A stretch of 64,000 nt of DNA from Undibacterium sp. 5I1 (GCF_034314085.1 NZ_JAVIWI010000001.1:4340001-4404000), one strand, 5' to 3'. Shown: positions 30,327-40,691, counted from the stretch's first letter. The notes: generated by a model from the sequence alone, not told the origin. Program-made: numbers and translations.

Positions 30327-31505
30327 ATGACTATGCTACAGCGTCGGGGATTATGGATCATTGTTGTATTTGTATTGCTGGGAGCAGGACTTTTTTTCTT
30401 GAAGAAAAAATCGATTGAGAGCCTCCAAAATACAGCACAAAAATCAGTCGCTAGTTTGACAGCGACTACAAGTACACCACAAATATTAGAGTTTTTACCC
30501 ACAGATATTGTGACGGTCGCTTCCACCGATATTCAAAAAACCTTGACCTTGTCAGGTGCCTTGCGCGCCATGAATCAATCCGCAGTCAAGGCCAAAGTCG
30601 CGGCAGAAGTGCGCGAAGTGCTGGTGCGTGAAGGTGAGGCCGTACAGGTCGGTCAGGTCTTAGTCAAAATGGACAGCACAGAATACGATGCCAAGCTAGA
30701 GCAGGCACGCGGCGCACTCAAGGCAGCCCAAGGCCAGCTGGATATCGCCAAGCAAACTCGTGATAACAACAAGGCATTGCTGGATAAAAATTTTATTTCA
30801 GCCAACGCCTTTGATAATGGCGTAAACCAATATGCGATCGCTGCAGCCAATGTTGACTCTGCCAAAGGTGCTTTATCCGTCGCACAAAAAGCCTTGGCAG
30901 ATACCATCGTCAAGTCGCCAATTGCTGGCCTGGTGAGTGTCCGCAGTGTACAGCCGGGCGAAAAAGTCTCGCCCGATAATCGCTTACTGGATATTGTCGA
31001 TTTGCGTGTGTTGGAGATGGAAGCAGCGGTTCCTAGCCAAGATATTGCAAGTATCAAATTAGGCCAGCAAGTGACGCTCAAAGTTGAAGGCATCGCTACG
31101 GCGATAGTCGGTAAAGTGACGCGGATTAATCCGGCAGTCCAATCTGGCTCACGTTCTATCATGACCTATATTCAGGTCGCCAATACGGATGGACAAGTTA
31201 AAGCGGGCGTCTTTGCGGAAGCGCAATTAGCGCTCGATAAAAAGTCCGACGTGATGACTATCCCGCAAACGGCATTGCAATACGACGGCAATAAAACCTT
31301 TGTGTATGCGATTGAAAACAATGTCTTGCAACAAAAAAACGTGACGCTTGGATTGCAAGGCGAGAGTAATGGCACTGCTAGCGTAGAAGTGTTATCTGGT
31401 CTGGCAAAAGATGCGCAAATCGTCAAAGCTAATCTCGGCAGTTTGCGTTCCGGCGTTGCAGTGAAAGTGCTGCAAGCGGCCGTTCAGACCAATAGCAAAG
31501 GCTAA
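30327..31505 (+). CDS. RND efflux periplasmic adaptor (membrane fusion protein)
   Basis: 392 aa. Single N-terminal membrane anchor (about 8-24), then the HlyD/AcrA-type fold: a barrel-sandwich half (EVLVREGEAVQVGQVLVKMD), a helical hairpin (about 120-185), and beta-barrel and membrane-proximal domains. It links the inner-membrane RND pump that begins 3 bp downstream to an outer-membrane channel. No OMF gene is in this operon; the TolC-type gene at 35993 is a candidate partner. Confidence 0.92.
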   Translation: MTMLQRRGLWIIVVFVLLGAGLFFLKKKSIESLQNTAQKSVASLTATTSTPQILEFLPTDIVTVASTDIQKTLTLSGALRAMNQSAVKAKVAAEVREVLVREGEAVQVGQVLVKMDSTEYDAKLEQARGALKAAQGQLDIAKQTRDNNKALLDKNFISANAFDNGVNQYAIAAANVDSAKGALSVAQKALADTIVKSPIAGLVSVRSVQPGEKVSPDNRLLDIVDLRVLEMEAAVPSQDIASIKLGQQVTLKVEGIATAIVGKVTRINPAVQSGSRSIMTYIQVANTDGQVKAGVFAEAQLALDKKSDVMTIPQTALQYDGNKTFVYAIENNVLQQKNVTLGLQGESNGTASVEVLSGLAKDAQIVKANLGSLRSGVAVKVLQAAVQTNSKG

Positions 31506-31508
31506 GCC

Positions 31509-34500
31509 ATGTGGTTTACGCGTATTAGTATTGGCAACCCAGTCTTAGCGACCATGATGATGGTGGCGTTTGTGGTGTTGGGCTTGTTTTCATACAAGCG
31601 TTTACGGGTGGATCAGTTCCCTGATATTACTTTTCCTGTGGTCGTCATCCAGACCGATTATCCGGGTGCGTCGCCGGAAACCATCGAGTCGGACATCACC
31701 CGCAAAGTAGAAGAATCGGTTAACACCATCAATGGCATCAGCGCTCTGACCTCGCGTTCTTACGAGGGTAGTTCTGTGGTGATTATGGAGTTCGATTTAA
31801 CCATTGACCCGGCACAAGCCGCACAAGACGTGCGTGAAAAAGTTGCACTGATTAAGTCGGGATTTCGAAAGGAAGTCAAAGAGCCACGGGTGACACGTTA
31901 TGACCCGTCTGATAAACCTATTTTTTCGGTGTCAGTGACTAACGACGACACGATTAAGAAACGAGATTTCCGTGAGTTGACCACAATCGGCGATCAGATC
32001 GTAAAAAAGCGTTTAGAGAATGTACGCGGCGTCGGCTCTGTTACTTTGGTCGGTGGCGTCAAACGTGAGATCAAGATTTATATCAAGCCGAATGAGATGG
32101 AAGCCTTGGGCCTGGGTGTCGATCAAGTTATCAATGCAGTAAAAAATGAAAACCAGGAATTACCAACAGGTGCAATACGTTCCTTAGATAATGAGAAGGT
32201 AGTACAGATACAAGGACGTATCAAAAATCCTGCCGATTTTGGTCGGATTATCGTCAGCAAGCGCGGTGGGCAACCGGTCTTTTTGTCGCAAGTAGCTACC
32301 ATTATTGACGGACAAGAAGAGCAAGAAAGTCTGGCGCTTTACAACGGCCAACGCACTCTGGCGCTGGATATTTTAAAAGCCCAGGGACAAAACACCATAG
32401 AAGTTGCCGATGGTTTGGCTGAGGCATTAAAGAATCTGACGCCGCAGCTCAAAGCCTTATATCCCGGTGTCAAAGTACAAGTCATTAAAGATGGTTCTCG
32501 CCAGATACGTGTCGGTGTAGAAAACGTGCGTAGAACCCTGATCGAGGGTGCTGCACTGACTATTCTGATTGTTTTCCTCTTCTTGAATTCATGGCGCTCA
32601 ACGGTGATTACAGGCTTAACTTTGCCAGTCGCTTTGATCGGTACTTTCTTATTCATGGATATGTTTGGTTTCACCATCAATATGATTACGCTGATGGCAT
32701 TATCGCTTTGCGTTGGCTTGTTGATTGATGACGCGATTGTCGTACGTGAGAATATCGTGCGCCATGCCGGCATGAAGGTGAATGGTAAGTATAAAGATCA
32801 CCATACTGCCGCTTTAGAAGGCACTGCTGAAATTGGTTTGGCGGTGCTGGCAACGACATTCTCTATCGTCGCGGTATTTTTGCCGGTAGGTTTCATGGGC
32901 GGCATTATTGGCCGGTTTTTCCATCAGTTTGGTATCACGGTGACGGCGGCGGTATTGATCTCGATGTTCGTCTCTTTCACCCTAGATCCTATGTTGTCGT
33001 CGATCTGGCCAGATCCTGATGTCCATGCCAATGCTGAAGATAAAGCTAGCAAGGGGCGCAAAGGGTTTTACGCCAATACCATCGGTCGTGTGTTAGAGCA
33101 ATTTGAGCGCGGTGTACAGTGGTTTTCTGCGGCATATCAGAACATGCTCAGGTGGTCGCTCAAGCATCGCATCATGACTTTGCTCATTGCCGCTTTGACT
33201 TTTATTGGTGGCTTATTAATTCCTATTGGTGGCCTGATAGGATCAGAGTTTATTCCGCAAGCAGATTACTCAGAAACGGGCATCACCTTTTATACTCCAG
33301 TTGGTTCTTCCTTAGAACTGACCGAGACCAAGGTGCATCAAGTTGAGTCGGTGTTGAAAGAATTTCCAGAAGTCTTGGATACCTATAGCACCGTCAATAC
33401 TGGTTCCGCCCAAGGTAAAAGTTATGTGACGACATACATCCGTCTAGTCCCGCGTAAAGATCGCATTAGAAGCACATCGCAGATGTCGATTCCATTGCGT
33501 AATCGCTTAACGCAGATCGCGGGCATTACCGTCACGCATATCGGCGCACTGGACGGCGTGGGTGGTGACAACAAACAACTCCGGTTTAGCTTGCTTGGTA
33601 CCGATCTCAAGCAATTAGCCATCATGTCAGAAGACGTGCAGCGCCGCCTTCGCGCCATTCCGGGATTGGTTGATCTGGACTCCAGCTTGAAGGCTGAAAA
33701 GCCGACGATTTCAATTCAGCCTAAACGTGATATTGGCGCTGATCTGGGTGTTGGCGTGGCACAAATTGGGAATGCCTTGCGACCTTTATTAGCGGGTGAA
33801 GCCGCAACCACCTGGCGCGCACCAGATAATGAAAATTATGATGTATCAGTGCGTTTGTCGCCTAGCGATAGAAACAACCAAGACGATTTATCACGCTTGA
33901 TGTTGGCAAGTTCTCAAACCAATGCCGATGGTTCCCCCAAGATGGTGCCTTTGCGTCAGGTCGCTGATATCCAGGCATCGACTGGCGCCAATCAGATTAA
34001 TCGCCGGGATTTAAATCGTGAGGTTGAGCTGTCAGCCAACGTCGTCGGGCGCTCTGCCGGAGAAGTTAGCGCCGAGGTCAAGAAGATTTTAGACAGCATG
34101 CAATGGCAGCCAGGTTATCGCTATCAGATGGGCGGAGCGTCTAAAAATATGGCGGAATCCTTTGGCTATGCCGTATCTGCACTGGCTTTGGCAGTGATTT
34201 TTATTTACATGATTTTGGCATCGCAGTTTGCCAGCTTCTTGCAGCCGATTGCGATTATGACTGCTTTGCCAATGACACTGATTGGTGTTTTCCTGGCACT
34301 GATGTTTTTCCGGTCGACCTTGAATATGTTTTCCATTATCGGCTTCATCATGTTGATGGGTCTGGTGACCAAGAATGCGATTTTGCTGGTGGATTTTGCC
34401 AATCAGGCACGGAGGGACGGGATGAACCGGATTGATGCCTTGTTAGAGGCCGCTCATGTCAGGTTGCGCCCTATTTTGATGACCACCCTGGCAATGGTAT

Positions 34501-34679
34501 TTGGCATGGTGCCGCTGGCATTTGCCTTGACCGAGGGTTCAGAGCAAAGAGCACCTATGGGGCAGGCAGTGATTGGCGGCATTATCACCTCGTCCTTATT
34601 GACGTTAGTGGTTGTGCCGGTGATGTACACCTATCTGGACGATTTAGGTGAATGGTTTAAAAAGAAATGGCTATCTTGA
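31509..34679 (+). CDS. RND multidrug efflux permease (AcrB/MdtB-like)
   Basis: 1056 aa, the usual length of a proton-driven HAE-type RND pump: twelve membrane helices in two halves, each followed by a large periplasmic porter/docking loop. The proton-relay aspartates are visible in [12 protein letters not shown] (TM4), with the family motif [11 protein letters not shown] near the N terminus and [20 protein letters not shown] in the second half. It forms an operon with tetR and the MFP. A 9-bp tandem repeat lies just after the gene. Confidence 0.95.
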   Translation: MWFTRISIGNPVLATMMMVAFVVLGLFSYKRLRVDQFPDITFPVVVIQTDYPGASPETIESDITRKVEESVNTINGISALTSRSYEGSSVVIMEFDLTIDPAQAAQDVREKVALIKSGFRKEVKEPRVTRYDPSDKPIFSVSVTNDDTIKKRDFRELTTIGDQIVKKRLENVRGVGSVTLVGGVKREIKIYIKPNEMEALGLGVDQVINAVKNENQELPTGAIRSLDNEKVVQIQGRIKNPADFGRIIVSKRGGQPVFLSQVATIIDGQEEQESLALYNGQRTLALDILKAQGQNTIEVADGLAEALKNLTPQLKALYPGVKVQVIKDGSRQIRVGVENVRRTLIEGAALTILIVFLFLNSWRSTVITGLTLPVALIGTFLFMDMFGFTINMITLMALSLCVGLLIDDAIVVRENIVRHAGMKVNGKYKDHHTAALEGTAEIGLAVLATTFSIVAVFLPVGFMGGIIGRFFHQFGITVTAAVLISMFVSFTLDPMLSSIWPDPDVHANAEDKASKGRKGFYANTIGRVLEQFERGVQWFSAAYQNMLRWSLKHRIMTLLIAALTFIGGLLIPIGGLIGSEFIPQADYSETGITFYTPVGSSLELTETKVHQVESVLKEFPEVLDTYSTVNTGSAQGKSYVTTYIRLVPRKDRIRSTSQMSIPLRNRLTQIAGITVTHIGALDGVGGDNKQLRFSLLGTDLKQLAIMSEDVQRRLRAIPGLVDLDSSLKAEKPTISIQPKRDIGADLGVGVAQIGNALRPLLAGEAATTWRAPDNENYDVSVRLSPSDRNNQDDLSRLMLASSQTNADGSPKMVPLRQVADIQASTGANQINRRDLNREVELSANVVGRSAGEVSAEVKKILDSMQWQPGYRYQMGGASKNMAESFGYAVSALALAVIFIYMILASQFASFLQPIAIMTALPMTLIGVFLALMFFRSTLNMFSIIGFIMLMGLVTKNAILLVDFANQARRDGMNRIDALLEAAHVRLRPILMTTLAMVFGMVPLAFALTEGSEQRAPMGQAVIGGIITSSLLTLVVVPVMYTYLDDLGEWFKKKWLS

Positions 34680-34723
34680 ACAAATTATCTTTACTCAGAA
34701 TTGAAGCAGTAGCGGTACAGCAG

Positions 34724-34768
34724 GTGTAGTGAGTGTAGTGAGTGTAGTGAGTGTAGTGAGTGTAGTGA
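34724..34768. repeat. 9-bp tandem repeat, five perfect units
   Basis: GTGTAGTGA repeated five times without a mismatch, 45 bp after the RND gene stop and about 80 bp before the Pcm-like gene. Perfect short arrays like this are prone to copy-number change. Confidence 0.95.
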
Positions 34769-34845
34769 TTGAAGGATTCTTCTATGTGGCAGCGCGCTTT
34801 GATAAAATGCGGGTTCCCCATCATTAATGCGACAGAGTGAACAAT

Positions 34846-35493
34846 ATGAATATCGAACAAGCCCGTTTTAACATGATAGAACAGCAAATCCGTCCATGGA
34901 ATGTACTGGATCTGGATGTTTTAAATTTATTGATCATTTGTAAGCGTGAAAACTTTTTCCCGGAAAGCCAAAAAAGCCTGGCATTTTTTGATACCGAGTT
35001 ACCGCTTGCGGACGGCACTTTTGCCCTGAGCCCAAAACTCGAAGCACGTATTTTGCAAGAACTGTTTGTTAAAAAACAGGAGTCAGTTTTGGTGATCGGT
35101 ACAGGCACTGGATATTTGCCCGCTTTGCTGGCGCATCAGGCACACCATGTCACCACGACTGAAACCAATCCAGCGCTGGCAGAAACTGCCAAACATAATC
35201 TGCGTGAGAACGATGTTCCTAATGTCACCGTGATTGTTGGCAACGGCTTAATCGCTAATAACAATACTTATGATGTGATCGTTGTCAGTGGTTCGCTAGA
35301 AATTGTGCCTCCGCATTTGCAACAGCAATTGAATGTCGGTGGTCGTTTGTTTGTGATCGCAGGTCAGGCTCCTGCGATGTCGGCGCAACTTATTTTGCGT
35401 GAATCAGCAACAGAATTTAAGACCACGACTTTGTTTGAAACAGTCGTACCGGCGTTGCCGCAATCTGTGCCTGCATCCAAGTTTAAATTTTAA
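34846..35493 (+). CDS. Pcm-like protein-L-isoaspartate O-methyltransferase family protein
   Basis: SAM-dependent methyltransferase related to Pcm. It begins MNIEQARFNMIEQQIRPW, contains the SAM motif VLVIGTGTGYLPALLA, and ends near LPQSVPASKFKF. I choose ATG 34846 (215 aa) over a GTG nine bases upstream. It sits directly before a rhodanese gene and a TolC-type gene, an order I recall from other betaproteobacteria, so its role may relate to envelope quality control rather than general isoaspartate repair. Fold confident, exact substrate not. Confidence 0.85.
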   Translation: MNIEQARFNMIEQQIRPWNVLDLDVLNLLIICKRENFFPESQKSLAFFDTELPLADGTFALSPKLEARILQELFVKKQESVLVIGTGTGYLPALLAHQAHHVTTTETNPALAETAKHNLRENDVPNVTVIVGNGLIANNNTYDVIVVSGSLEIVPPHLQQQLNVGGRLFVIAGQAPAMSAQLILRESATEFKTTTLFETVVPALPQSVPASKFKF

Positions 35494-35510
35494 AAAATAG
35501 GAATTGGCTC

Positions 35511-35834
35511 ATGCAACATATGACAGCGCCTGAATTGGCCATCTGGTTAGCGGATCAAACAAAAACACCGCCTTTACTGCTCGATGTACGGGAACCATGG
35601 GAGTACGAAACTTGTCATATTCCCGGTGCGGTATTGATGCCGATGCAGAGTATTCCGGTTAGACATCAGGAGCTTGATTCAGACCTTAGTATTGTTTGTA
35701 TTTGCCATCATGGTGCTCGTAGTATGCAAGTCGCACATTTTTTAGAGCAGCATGATTTTACGAATGTGATCAATCTGACCGGCGGTGTGCATGCCTGGGC
35801 ACAGCAGGTGGATAACGCAATGCCGGTGTATTGA
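35511..35834 (+). CDS. Single-domain rhodanese-like sulfurtransferase
   Basis: 107 aa, no signal peptide, so cytoplasmic. The rhodanese fold is shown by LLLDVREPWEYETCHIPGA and by the active-site loop C65-HHGARS with the catalytic Cys, followed by LTGGVHAW. It transfers sulfane sulfur through a persulfide; the acceptor is unknown. It starts 17 bp after the methyltransferase stop with AGGAA ahead of the ATG, so it is probably co-transcribed. Confidence 0.92.
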   Translation: MQHMTAPELAIWLADQTKTPPLLLDVREPWEYETCHIPGAVLMPMQSIPVRHQELDSDLSIVCICHHGARSMQVAHFLEQHDFTNVINLTGGVHAWAQQVDNAMPVY

Positions 35835-35992
35835 TTTTAATTAATTCGTTTCGATTAATTTCGGTTTGATGAATTTCGACTTAATTTACTACAGCTTGTG
35901 GAGCAAAGTTTTTAACTGACGTCTGTACTACTGATTTTTATCATTTACTTTACTACCTACCTATCTACTTATTTACTCTTTCGGAGTGTTAC

Positions 35993-37315
35993 ATGCGTAA
36001 TCCCATCATTGCCACACTGATCGCCGGTGTTTTTCTGACTCTCGATGCCAGTGCCGCTGATTTGCTGCAAATCTACAAAGATGCATTGGCGAACGATGCG
36101 CAATACAGCAGTGCGCGCGCTTCGCAAGTGGCTGGCTTAGAAAAAGTAGTGCAGGGACGCGCAGGCTTGTTGCCCAGCGTGGCTTTGAGCGGTAGTGATG
36201 TTCGTACCACGGCAGAAATTCAGCCCGACGCGCCGTTTACGAGTAAGGGTACGGGTTACACCAATACCTATAGCTTAGCTTTATCCCAGCCCTTATTTCG
36301 TTGGGCAAACTGGCAGCAATATGAGCAAGGTAAATTATTGGTCGTAGCCAGCGATGCGCAATTTGCACAAGCGCAGCAAGATTTAATTGTCAGAGTTGGT
36401 CAAGCTTATTTTGATGTGCTGACATCGCAAGACGCTCTGGAAACTTTGCAAGCTCAAAAGGCGGCGATCTCTGAACAGTTGGCTTCAGCCAAGCGCAATT
36501 TTGAAGTCGGTACCTCCACCATTACCGACACGCATGAGGCGCAGGCACGTTACGATTTGACGGTAGCGCAAGAGTTTGCTGGTATCAGTGATCTGCAAAT
36601 CAAACGCGCAGCCTTGCAACAAATTATTGGTAAAGAAGCCGGAGATCTGGCGATACTCAAACGTGGTATTCAAATTAGCTCGCCACAACCGGCGCAGATT
36701 GGCGACTGGGTGAGTTCCGCTGAGAAGCAAAATTATGGTGTAGTCGCATCACAAGTTTCGTTAGAGATCGCACGCCGTGATATCTCCAGAAACCGCGCCG
36801 GTCATTATCCTACGCTAGATCTGGTTGCCAGTTCCGGTCGTAATTCTAATGGCGGCAATAGTTCACTTAACGGTAACGGTGTTGTTAAATCGAATTCGAT
36901 CGGTGTGCAATGGAATATTCCACTGTTCTCTGGTTTTGCAGTCGACAGCCGGGTACGTGAATCCATCGCATTAGAAGATAAAGCCAGAAGCGATTTGGAC
37001 TTCACTCGCCGCACAGCGGCACAGAATGCCCGCCAAGCATTCCTGGGTGTCACTAGCGGTCTGGCGCAAGTAAAAGCGTATGAGGCAGCTGAGATTTCTT
37101 CGCAGTCGGCATTGGATTCCAACAAGCTAGGTTATCAGGTTGGTGTACGTATCAATATCGACGTTTTGAATGCGCAGCAGCAGTTGTATACCACACGTCA
37201 AAATTTGGCGAAAGCGCGTTACGACACGATCATGAACGGCCTGCGTCTTAAATCGGCTGCCGGTACTTTAAAAGAAGCTGATCTGATCGAGGTTAACGAT
37301 TTGCTTTTACATTAA
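35993..37315 (+). CDS. tolC: TolC-family type I secretion/efflux outer-membrane channel
   Basis: 440 aa: signal peptide about 1-21 (DASAA), then two structural repeats of alpha-helical tunnel and beta-barrel strands. Typical TolC features are DLLQIYKDALANDAQY at the start of the mature protein and the NIDVLNAQQQLYTTRQNLAKARYD segment near the end. It forms the outer-membrane exit duct for RND or type I exporters; the first RND operon here lacks its own channel. The symbol is by family, not proven orthology. A strong terminator follows. Confidence 0.9.
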   Translation: MRNPIIATLIAGVFLTLDASAADLLQIYKDALANDAQYSSARASQVAGLEKVVQGRAGLLPSVALSGSDVRTTAEIQPDAPFTSKGTGYTNTYSLALSQPLFRWANWQQYEQGKLLVVASDAQFAQAQQDLIVRVGQAYFDVLTSQDALETLQAQKAAISEQLASAKRNFEVGTSTITDTHEAQARYDLTVAQEFAGISDLQIKRAALQQIIGKEAGDLAILKRGIQISSPQPAQIGDWVSSAEKQNYGVVASQVSLEIARRDISRNRAGHYPTLDLVASSGRNSNGGNSSLNGNGVVKSNSIGVQWNIPLFSGFAVDSRVRESIALEDKARSDLDFTRRTAAQNARQAFLGVTSGLAQVKAYEAAEISSQSALDSNKLGYQVGVRINIDVLNAQQQLYTTRQNLAKARYDTIMNGLRLKSAAGTLKEADLIEVNDLLLH

Positions 37316-37359
37316 TTTTTAGCCGGATCGTTTGTGCAGCAGATTGACTGCACTTTATT

Positions 37360-37420
37360 TCGCTTCTTAAAAATTGGGTTTGCTAATTGCAATGATCCGG
37401 TTTTAAGAAGCGATTTTTTT
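37360..37420 (+). terminator. Terminator after tolC with a nested stem
   Basis: TCGCTTCTTAAAA (37360-37372) and TTTTAAGAAGCGA (37401-37413) pair perfectly over 13 bp and are followed by TTTTTTT. Just outside the left arm and inside the loop, CCGGATC (37323-37329) and GATCCGG (37394-37400) can form a competing stem, so two alternative folds exist. Confidence 0.75.
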
Positions 37421-37492
37421 GCTATGTTGGACTTATGATGTTGATGTTCCAGGCTTGATAGAGTGGATCGTGTTAGTGGTGCTGCCGTATTC

Positions 37493-38356
37493 CTAATCGA
37501 CCGTACCAGGTGGTCCAAACAATATTTTTATTCGCATAAGCCAAGTCTTTGCCGACCACAGATCTCTGACTAATTTACTCCACTCATATAGTGCAATTTT
37601 TATTGGATTGTAGCTATACAATCTTTCAGTTAAGCCGTAGCGTATTTGTATGCCAGCTTGCTCTTGTCTGAAGGTGCAAAACAGGCGATCAAAAATAACC
37701 AGGACGCCGCCGTAGTTGCAATCCAGGTATTCAGGATTCGATGCATGATGCACGCTGTGGTGGGCTGGTGTATTCAGTACCCACTCCAACGGCCCCAACG
37801 TTGGTATCCACGCTGCATGTATCCAAAACTGATAAAGCAGATTAATCGCCACTACTGCTAATACCGTTGTCGGTGCAAATCCCAACCAGACTAATGGCGT
37901 AAAAAATAAACTGGTGCCTGTCAGCTTACCGGTCCAGCCCAAGCGCATAGCCGCAGCCAGATTCAATTCATTCGGCGAATGATGTACCGAGTGTGTCGCC
38001 CAAAACCAACGCACTGTATGCGACGTACGGTGGTACCAATAGTAAAAAAACTCTTGTCCGATGAATAGTAAAAAAAATGCAAAAGGCGTAGAAAGTTCTA
38101 TCGTATTGATCCGATGTGTATAGGCAAAAAACAGTATTGGTGCTGCGATAGAAATACCCGATGCATCAATCAATTGGCGGATGATCATATCCGCCGCAGT
38201 CGCCGCATAGGCGCGCCAATCATAGGATTTTTTACTATAAAACGTTAGCACTATTCCCTCGATAGTGGCCGCCAGAAGAATAATTAATAGCAAGCCAAAA
38301 ATCCAGGGCAAGGTCTTTGCGCTGATCAGTTGTGTCGTCAATTCGTTACGCATCAT
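37493..38356 (-). CDS. Sterol desaturase/fatty acid hydroxylase family membrane protein
   Basis: 287 aa from ATG 38356, which has AAGGCGG eight bases upstream; a GTG three codons earlier would overlap that site. Several membrane helices surround the di-iron histidine boxes HRTSH, HSVHH and AHHSVHH, followed by NYGGVLVIFDRLFCTF. Enzymes of this family oxidise lipid substrates using O2. The substrate is unknown. It is the third of three genes on this strand, 36 bp after the Cys-rich protein gene. Confidence 0.9.
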   Translation of the reverse strand: MMRNELTTQLISAKTLPWIFGLLLIILLAATIEGIVLTFYSKKSYDWRAYAATAADMIIRQLIDASGISIAAPILFFAYTHRINTIELSTPFAFFLLFIGQEFFYYWYHRTSHTVRWFWATHSVHHSPNELNLAAAMRLGWTGKLTGTSLFFTPLVWLGFAPTTVLAVVAINLLYQFWIHAAWIPTLGPLEWVLNTPAHHSVHHASNPEYLDCNYGGVLVIFDRLFCTFRQEQAGIQIRYGLTERLYSYNPIKIALYEWSKLVRDLWSAKTWLMRIKILFGPPGTVD

Positions 38357-38401
38357 GTGGCTCACCGCCTTGGCATTGATGACTTAAAAAATAAGTAAAA
38401 A

Positions 38402-38767
38402 TTATTTGTCTGTGATTGAGGATTTGCATTCTTCATTAAATTCGCTGCGATGTTCTTTAGCGCATTGTTTGATTTTTTTAGGATCAGATTCTTTACCGCA
38501 AAGCTCTTTGATTTGTTCGCCACAGGATGACACTATTTTCATTTTTTCTTGGCAGCCCGCAGATAATTCACTTTGATGTTCCTTCAGACATCCGGCTAAA
38601 CGGCCACCGCCAGGTTTGATCGATGGGCAGAACTTAGAGAAATCTGCGCGGCAGGCTTTTTGTACTGAGCCAGCATCTTCTGCCCGACTATGTGCTGCAC
38701 CGAGTATAAAAAGACTGGCTGTCAACATCTTCATCAAGGTGGATATAGAGACGCGTTGAGTTTGCAT
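38402..38767 (-). CDS. Exported cysteine-rich repeat protein (GLG1-type)
   Basis: 121 aa with a signal peptide (cleavage near HSRAED) and two to three Cys-rich repeats of the form ACRADFSKFCP...GCLKEHQSELSAGC, as in the Golgi-apparatus-protein-1 repeat family. Eight regularly spaced cysteines suggest disulfide pairs in the periplasm. Function unknown; small proteins of this kind recur in Burkholderiales. Confidence 0.85.
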   Translation of the reverse strand: MQTQRVSISTLMKMLTASLFILGAAHSRAEDAGSVQKACRADFSKFCPSIKPGGGRLAGCLKEHQSELSAGCQEKMKIVSSCGEQIKELCGKESDPKKIKQCAKEHRSEFNEECKSSITDK

Positions 38768-38856
38768 GATGAGGCTCCGTTGGTTGATGATTTATTGTGT
38801 ATGGGTCTTGAAACCGCTGCGATGGTTATTCGATTTAGATATTAAAAATATCTGAT

Positions 38857-39324
38857 TTAGTGACGGCTACCAAAAGTCTTTGTCCCCTTAGCGGAAGACA
38901 CTGTCGTTGCTCCGTTTTGTGTACTGGTATTCACTGTTTTGCCGTTCACCGTAGTGGTGTTATTGCCAGCGTAACCGGTGCTACTGTTATAGCTGGAGCT
39001 ACCGCTACTGGTGCCACTATAACTTGTGCCGTTTGCCGTCGTTCCGGAGCCATTCGCGCTATAGGTAGCGCTTTGCTGCCCGTTAGTCTGGATATTTGCC
39101 TGTCCGCTGGCTGTGCCGCCTCGTGCGCCATTGGCGGTGACTTGCCCGGCGGCCGATACACCGCCTTGACGGTTCGGCAGCACTACGCCGCTGGCGCTGG
39201 CGGTACTGCCATGGCGTCCGGTAAATTCTGCTGCTGATGCGCTTGTGCCGATAGTCAGGCCAGTAATCAGTAGGCAAGTGCCGGTTAATACAACTGTAAA
39301 GCTAGAAATCCGAGCTGTTTTCAT
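38857..39324 (-). CDS. Low-complexity secreted Ser/Thr/Gly/Asn-rich protein
   Basis: 155 aa. A clear signal peptide (cleaved near SASAAEF) is followed by an almost wholly Ser, Thr, Gly, Ala, Asn and Gln sequence with no cysteine, e.g. GTSSGSSSYNSSTGYAGNN. I recognise no domain. The composition suggests a disordered or surface-exposed extracytoplasmic protein. First of three same-strand genes; the 560-bp region upstream holds an 11-bp tandem repeat and repeat element copy 4. Confidence 0.7.
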   Translation of the reverse strand: MKTARISSFTVVLTGTCLLITGLTIGTSASAAEFTGRHGSTASASGVVLPNRQGGVSAAGQVTANGARGGTASGQANIQTNGQQSATYSANGSGTTANGTSYSGTSSGSSSYNSSTGYAGNNTTTVNGKTVNTSTQNGATTVSSAKGTKTFGSRH

Positions 39325-39548
39325 GATTGACTCCGGTGGTTAAGTTTGTTAACTGAGCCCAGTTAGTGAAGGCCTGTTAATAAATAAAAAAACAAATAAA
39401 AAAACAAATAAAAGAAGTGAAATAAGCAGACTTTATTCTAGGAGCAAGGCAGGTTTCTGTGTTTGACATCCGATGTCAAAATATGTCAGCGGTGACACAA
39501 ATCAAACTCATAGGAGGATAAGTCGCTATGCCAGGTAGTGGCAGGGTA

Positions 39549-39603
39549 TGCTTAGGTGCTGCTTAGGTGCTGCTCAGCTGCTGCTTAGGTGGTGTTCAGG
39601 CGT
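39549..39603. repeat. 11-bp tandem repeat, five imperfect units
   Basis: TGCTTAGGTGC twice exactly, then TGCTCAGCTGC, TGCTTAGGTGG and TGTTCAGGCGT. The 11-bp period is close to one DNA helical turn. It lies in the divergent region between the secreted protein and the response regulator. Confidence 0.85.
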
Positions 39604-39668
39604 TGATCGGGAAAATTTTATCTGTCACCCTTATCAATTTTTTGTAGGACGCTTGTATGGTGCTATAT

Positions 39669-39753
39669 TTATACTCCAGGCAAGTATATTTAATCTGTCC
39701 ATTGATTAATTGGGCAATAAGCCATTTTTCATAGAAATAATGGGGAGTATATT
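39669..39753 (+). repeat. T84 interspersed palindromic element, copy 4
   Basis: TATACTCC to GGGGAGTATATT with inner CTGTCCA and TTGGGCA arms. Plus orientation. It shares TATACTCCAGG and AGTATATTT with copy 2 almost exactly. It sits in the divergent promoter region upstream of the response regulator gene. Confidence 0.85.
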
Positions 39754-39962
39754 AATATTGGCCTTACAAAATTACTTAAAAAGCAATCCTGAGCCTGCTG
39801 AAACTATTTTATCGAACAGTGTTTATTCGAATGCAATCCCAAAAGTAAAAAATCGACTTAGCATCAACCTCCCCACTTGACTACCGCGTGCCGTATGCGC
39901 TTTACTGCGACATCGCATTGCTACCAATGCAGATTCTGATTTCATTCAATTGGGAAGCATCT

Positions 39963-40691
39963 ATGGAAATGTTCGCACGTGCAGAGCCAACCAGAGTTTT
40001 AATGATTGATGATGATATTGAGTTATCGCAAATGACCAGCGAGCTGCTATTGCGCGAAGGGATACAAACGCATTGCGCAGCGACGGCCGCACTCGGTATG
40101 GCGGCGCTGGCGACTTATCAACCGGATGTCTTGCTGTTAGATCTGATGTTACCTGATGCGAATGGCTTAGACGTATGCCGTCGCTTGCGCGAGTCGGGGA
40201 ATGATTTGCCTATTCTGATGCTGACTGCCAGAGGCGATCCGATTGATCGTGTCTTGGGATTAGAGCTGGGTGCCGATGATTATCTGGCTAAACCATTTGA
40301 GCCGCGGGAACTGGTCGCCCGCGTACGTGCGCTTGCACGTCGGGTCAGGGTCTTCACCAAGCGTACCCAATTGCAGTTTGATGGCCTGACTTTGGATTTA
40401 ATGGCAAGGCGGGCAATTTACACTGATCCGGCTGAACGCGAGCCGCAAATTTTACAACTGACGTCGAATGAATTTAAGCTATTAGTCGCCTTGGCCAGCC
40501 AACCTGGCGTTACCGTGTCACGCGATGCTTTGTCTGCGGCGGTACAGCCTGGCAGCTACATGCCGCTGGACAGAGCGGTTGATGTACAAGTCGCTAGACT
40601 ACGTAAAAAGTTACGTAGCGCACTCAATGGACGTGAGTGGATAGAGACCGTCAGAGGCGAAGGTTATGTATTTACAGGCAGCGCGAGATGA
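39963..40691 (+). CDS. OmpR-family response regulator
   Basis: 242 aa from ATG 39963 (MEMFARAEPTRV), which has GGAAG just upstream; the frame is open a further 25 codons to 39888, but that part resembles nothing. Receiver domain with acidic pair D16-D18, phosphoacceptor D60 (LLLDLMLP) and K110 (DYLAKPFEPREL), then a winged-helix DNA-binding domain with LTSNEFKLLVALA and DRAVDVQVARLRKKL. The stop overlaps the sensor kinase start by four bases (ATGA), so the two form one two-component system. The signal is unknown. Confidence 0.93.
   Translation: MEMFARAEPTRVLMIDDDIELSQMTSELLLREGIQTHCAATAALGMAALATYQPDVLLLDLMLPDANGLDVCRRLRESGNDLPILMLTARGDPIDRVLGLELGADDYLAKPFEPRELVARVRALARRVRVFTKRTQLQFDGLTLDLMARRAIYTDPAEREPQILQLTSNEFKLLVALASQPGVTVSRDALSAAVQPGSYMPLDRAVDVQVARLRKKLRSALNGREWIETVRGEGYVFTGSAR

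Noticed and set aside
33289..33300. TATACTCCAG at 33291 as another T84 copy
   Set aside because: It lies inside the RND permease coding sequence and has neither the inner stem nor the right terminus.
40637..40687. Earlier start for the histidine kinase
   Set aside because: It would overlap the response-regulator end by 55 bp; the ATGA overlap at 40688 is the usual arrangement.
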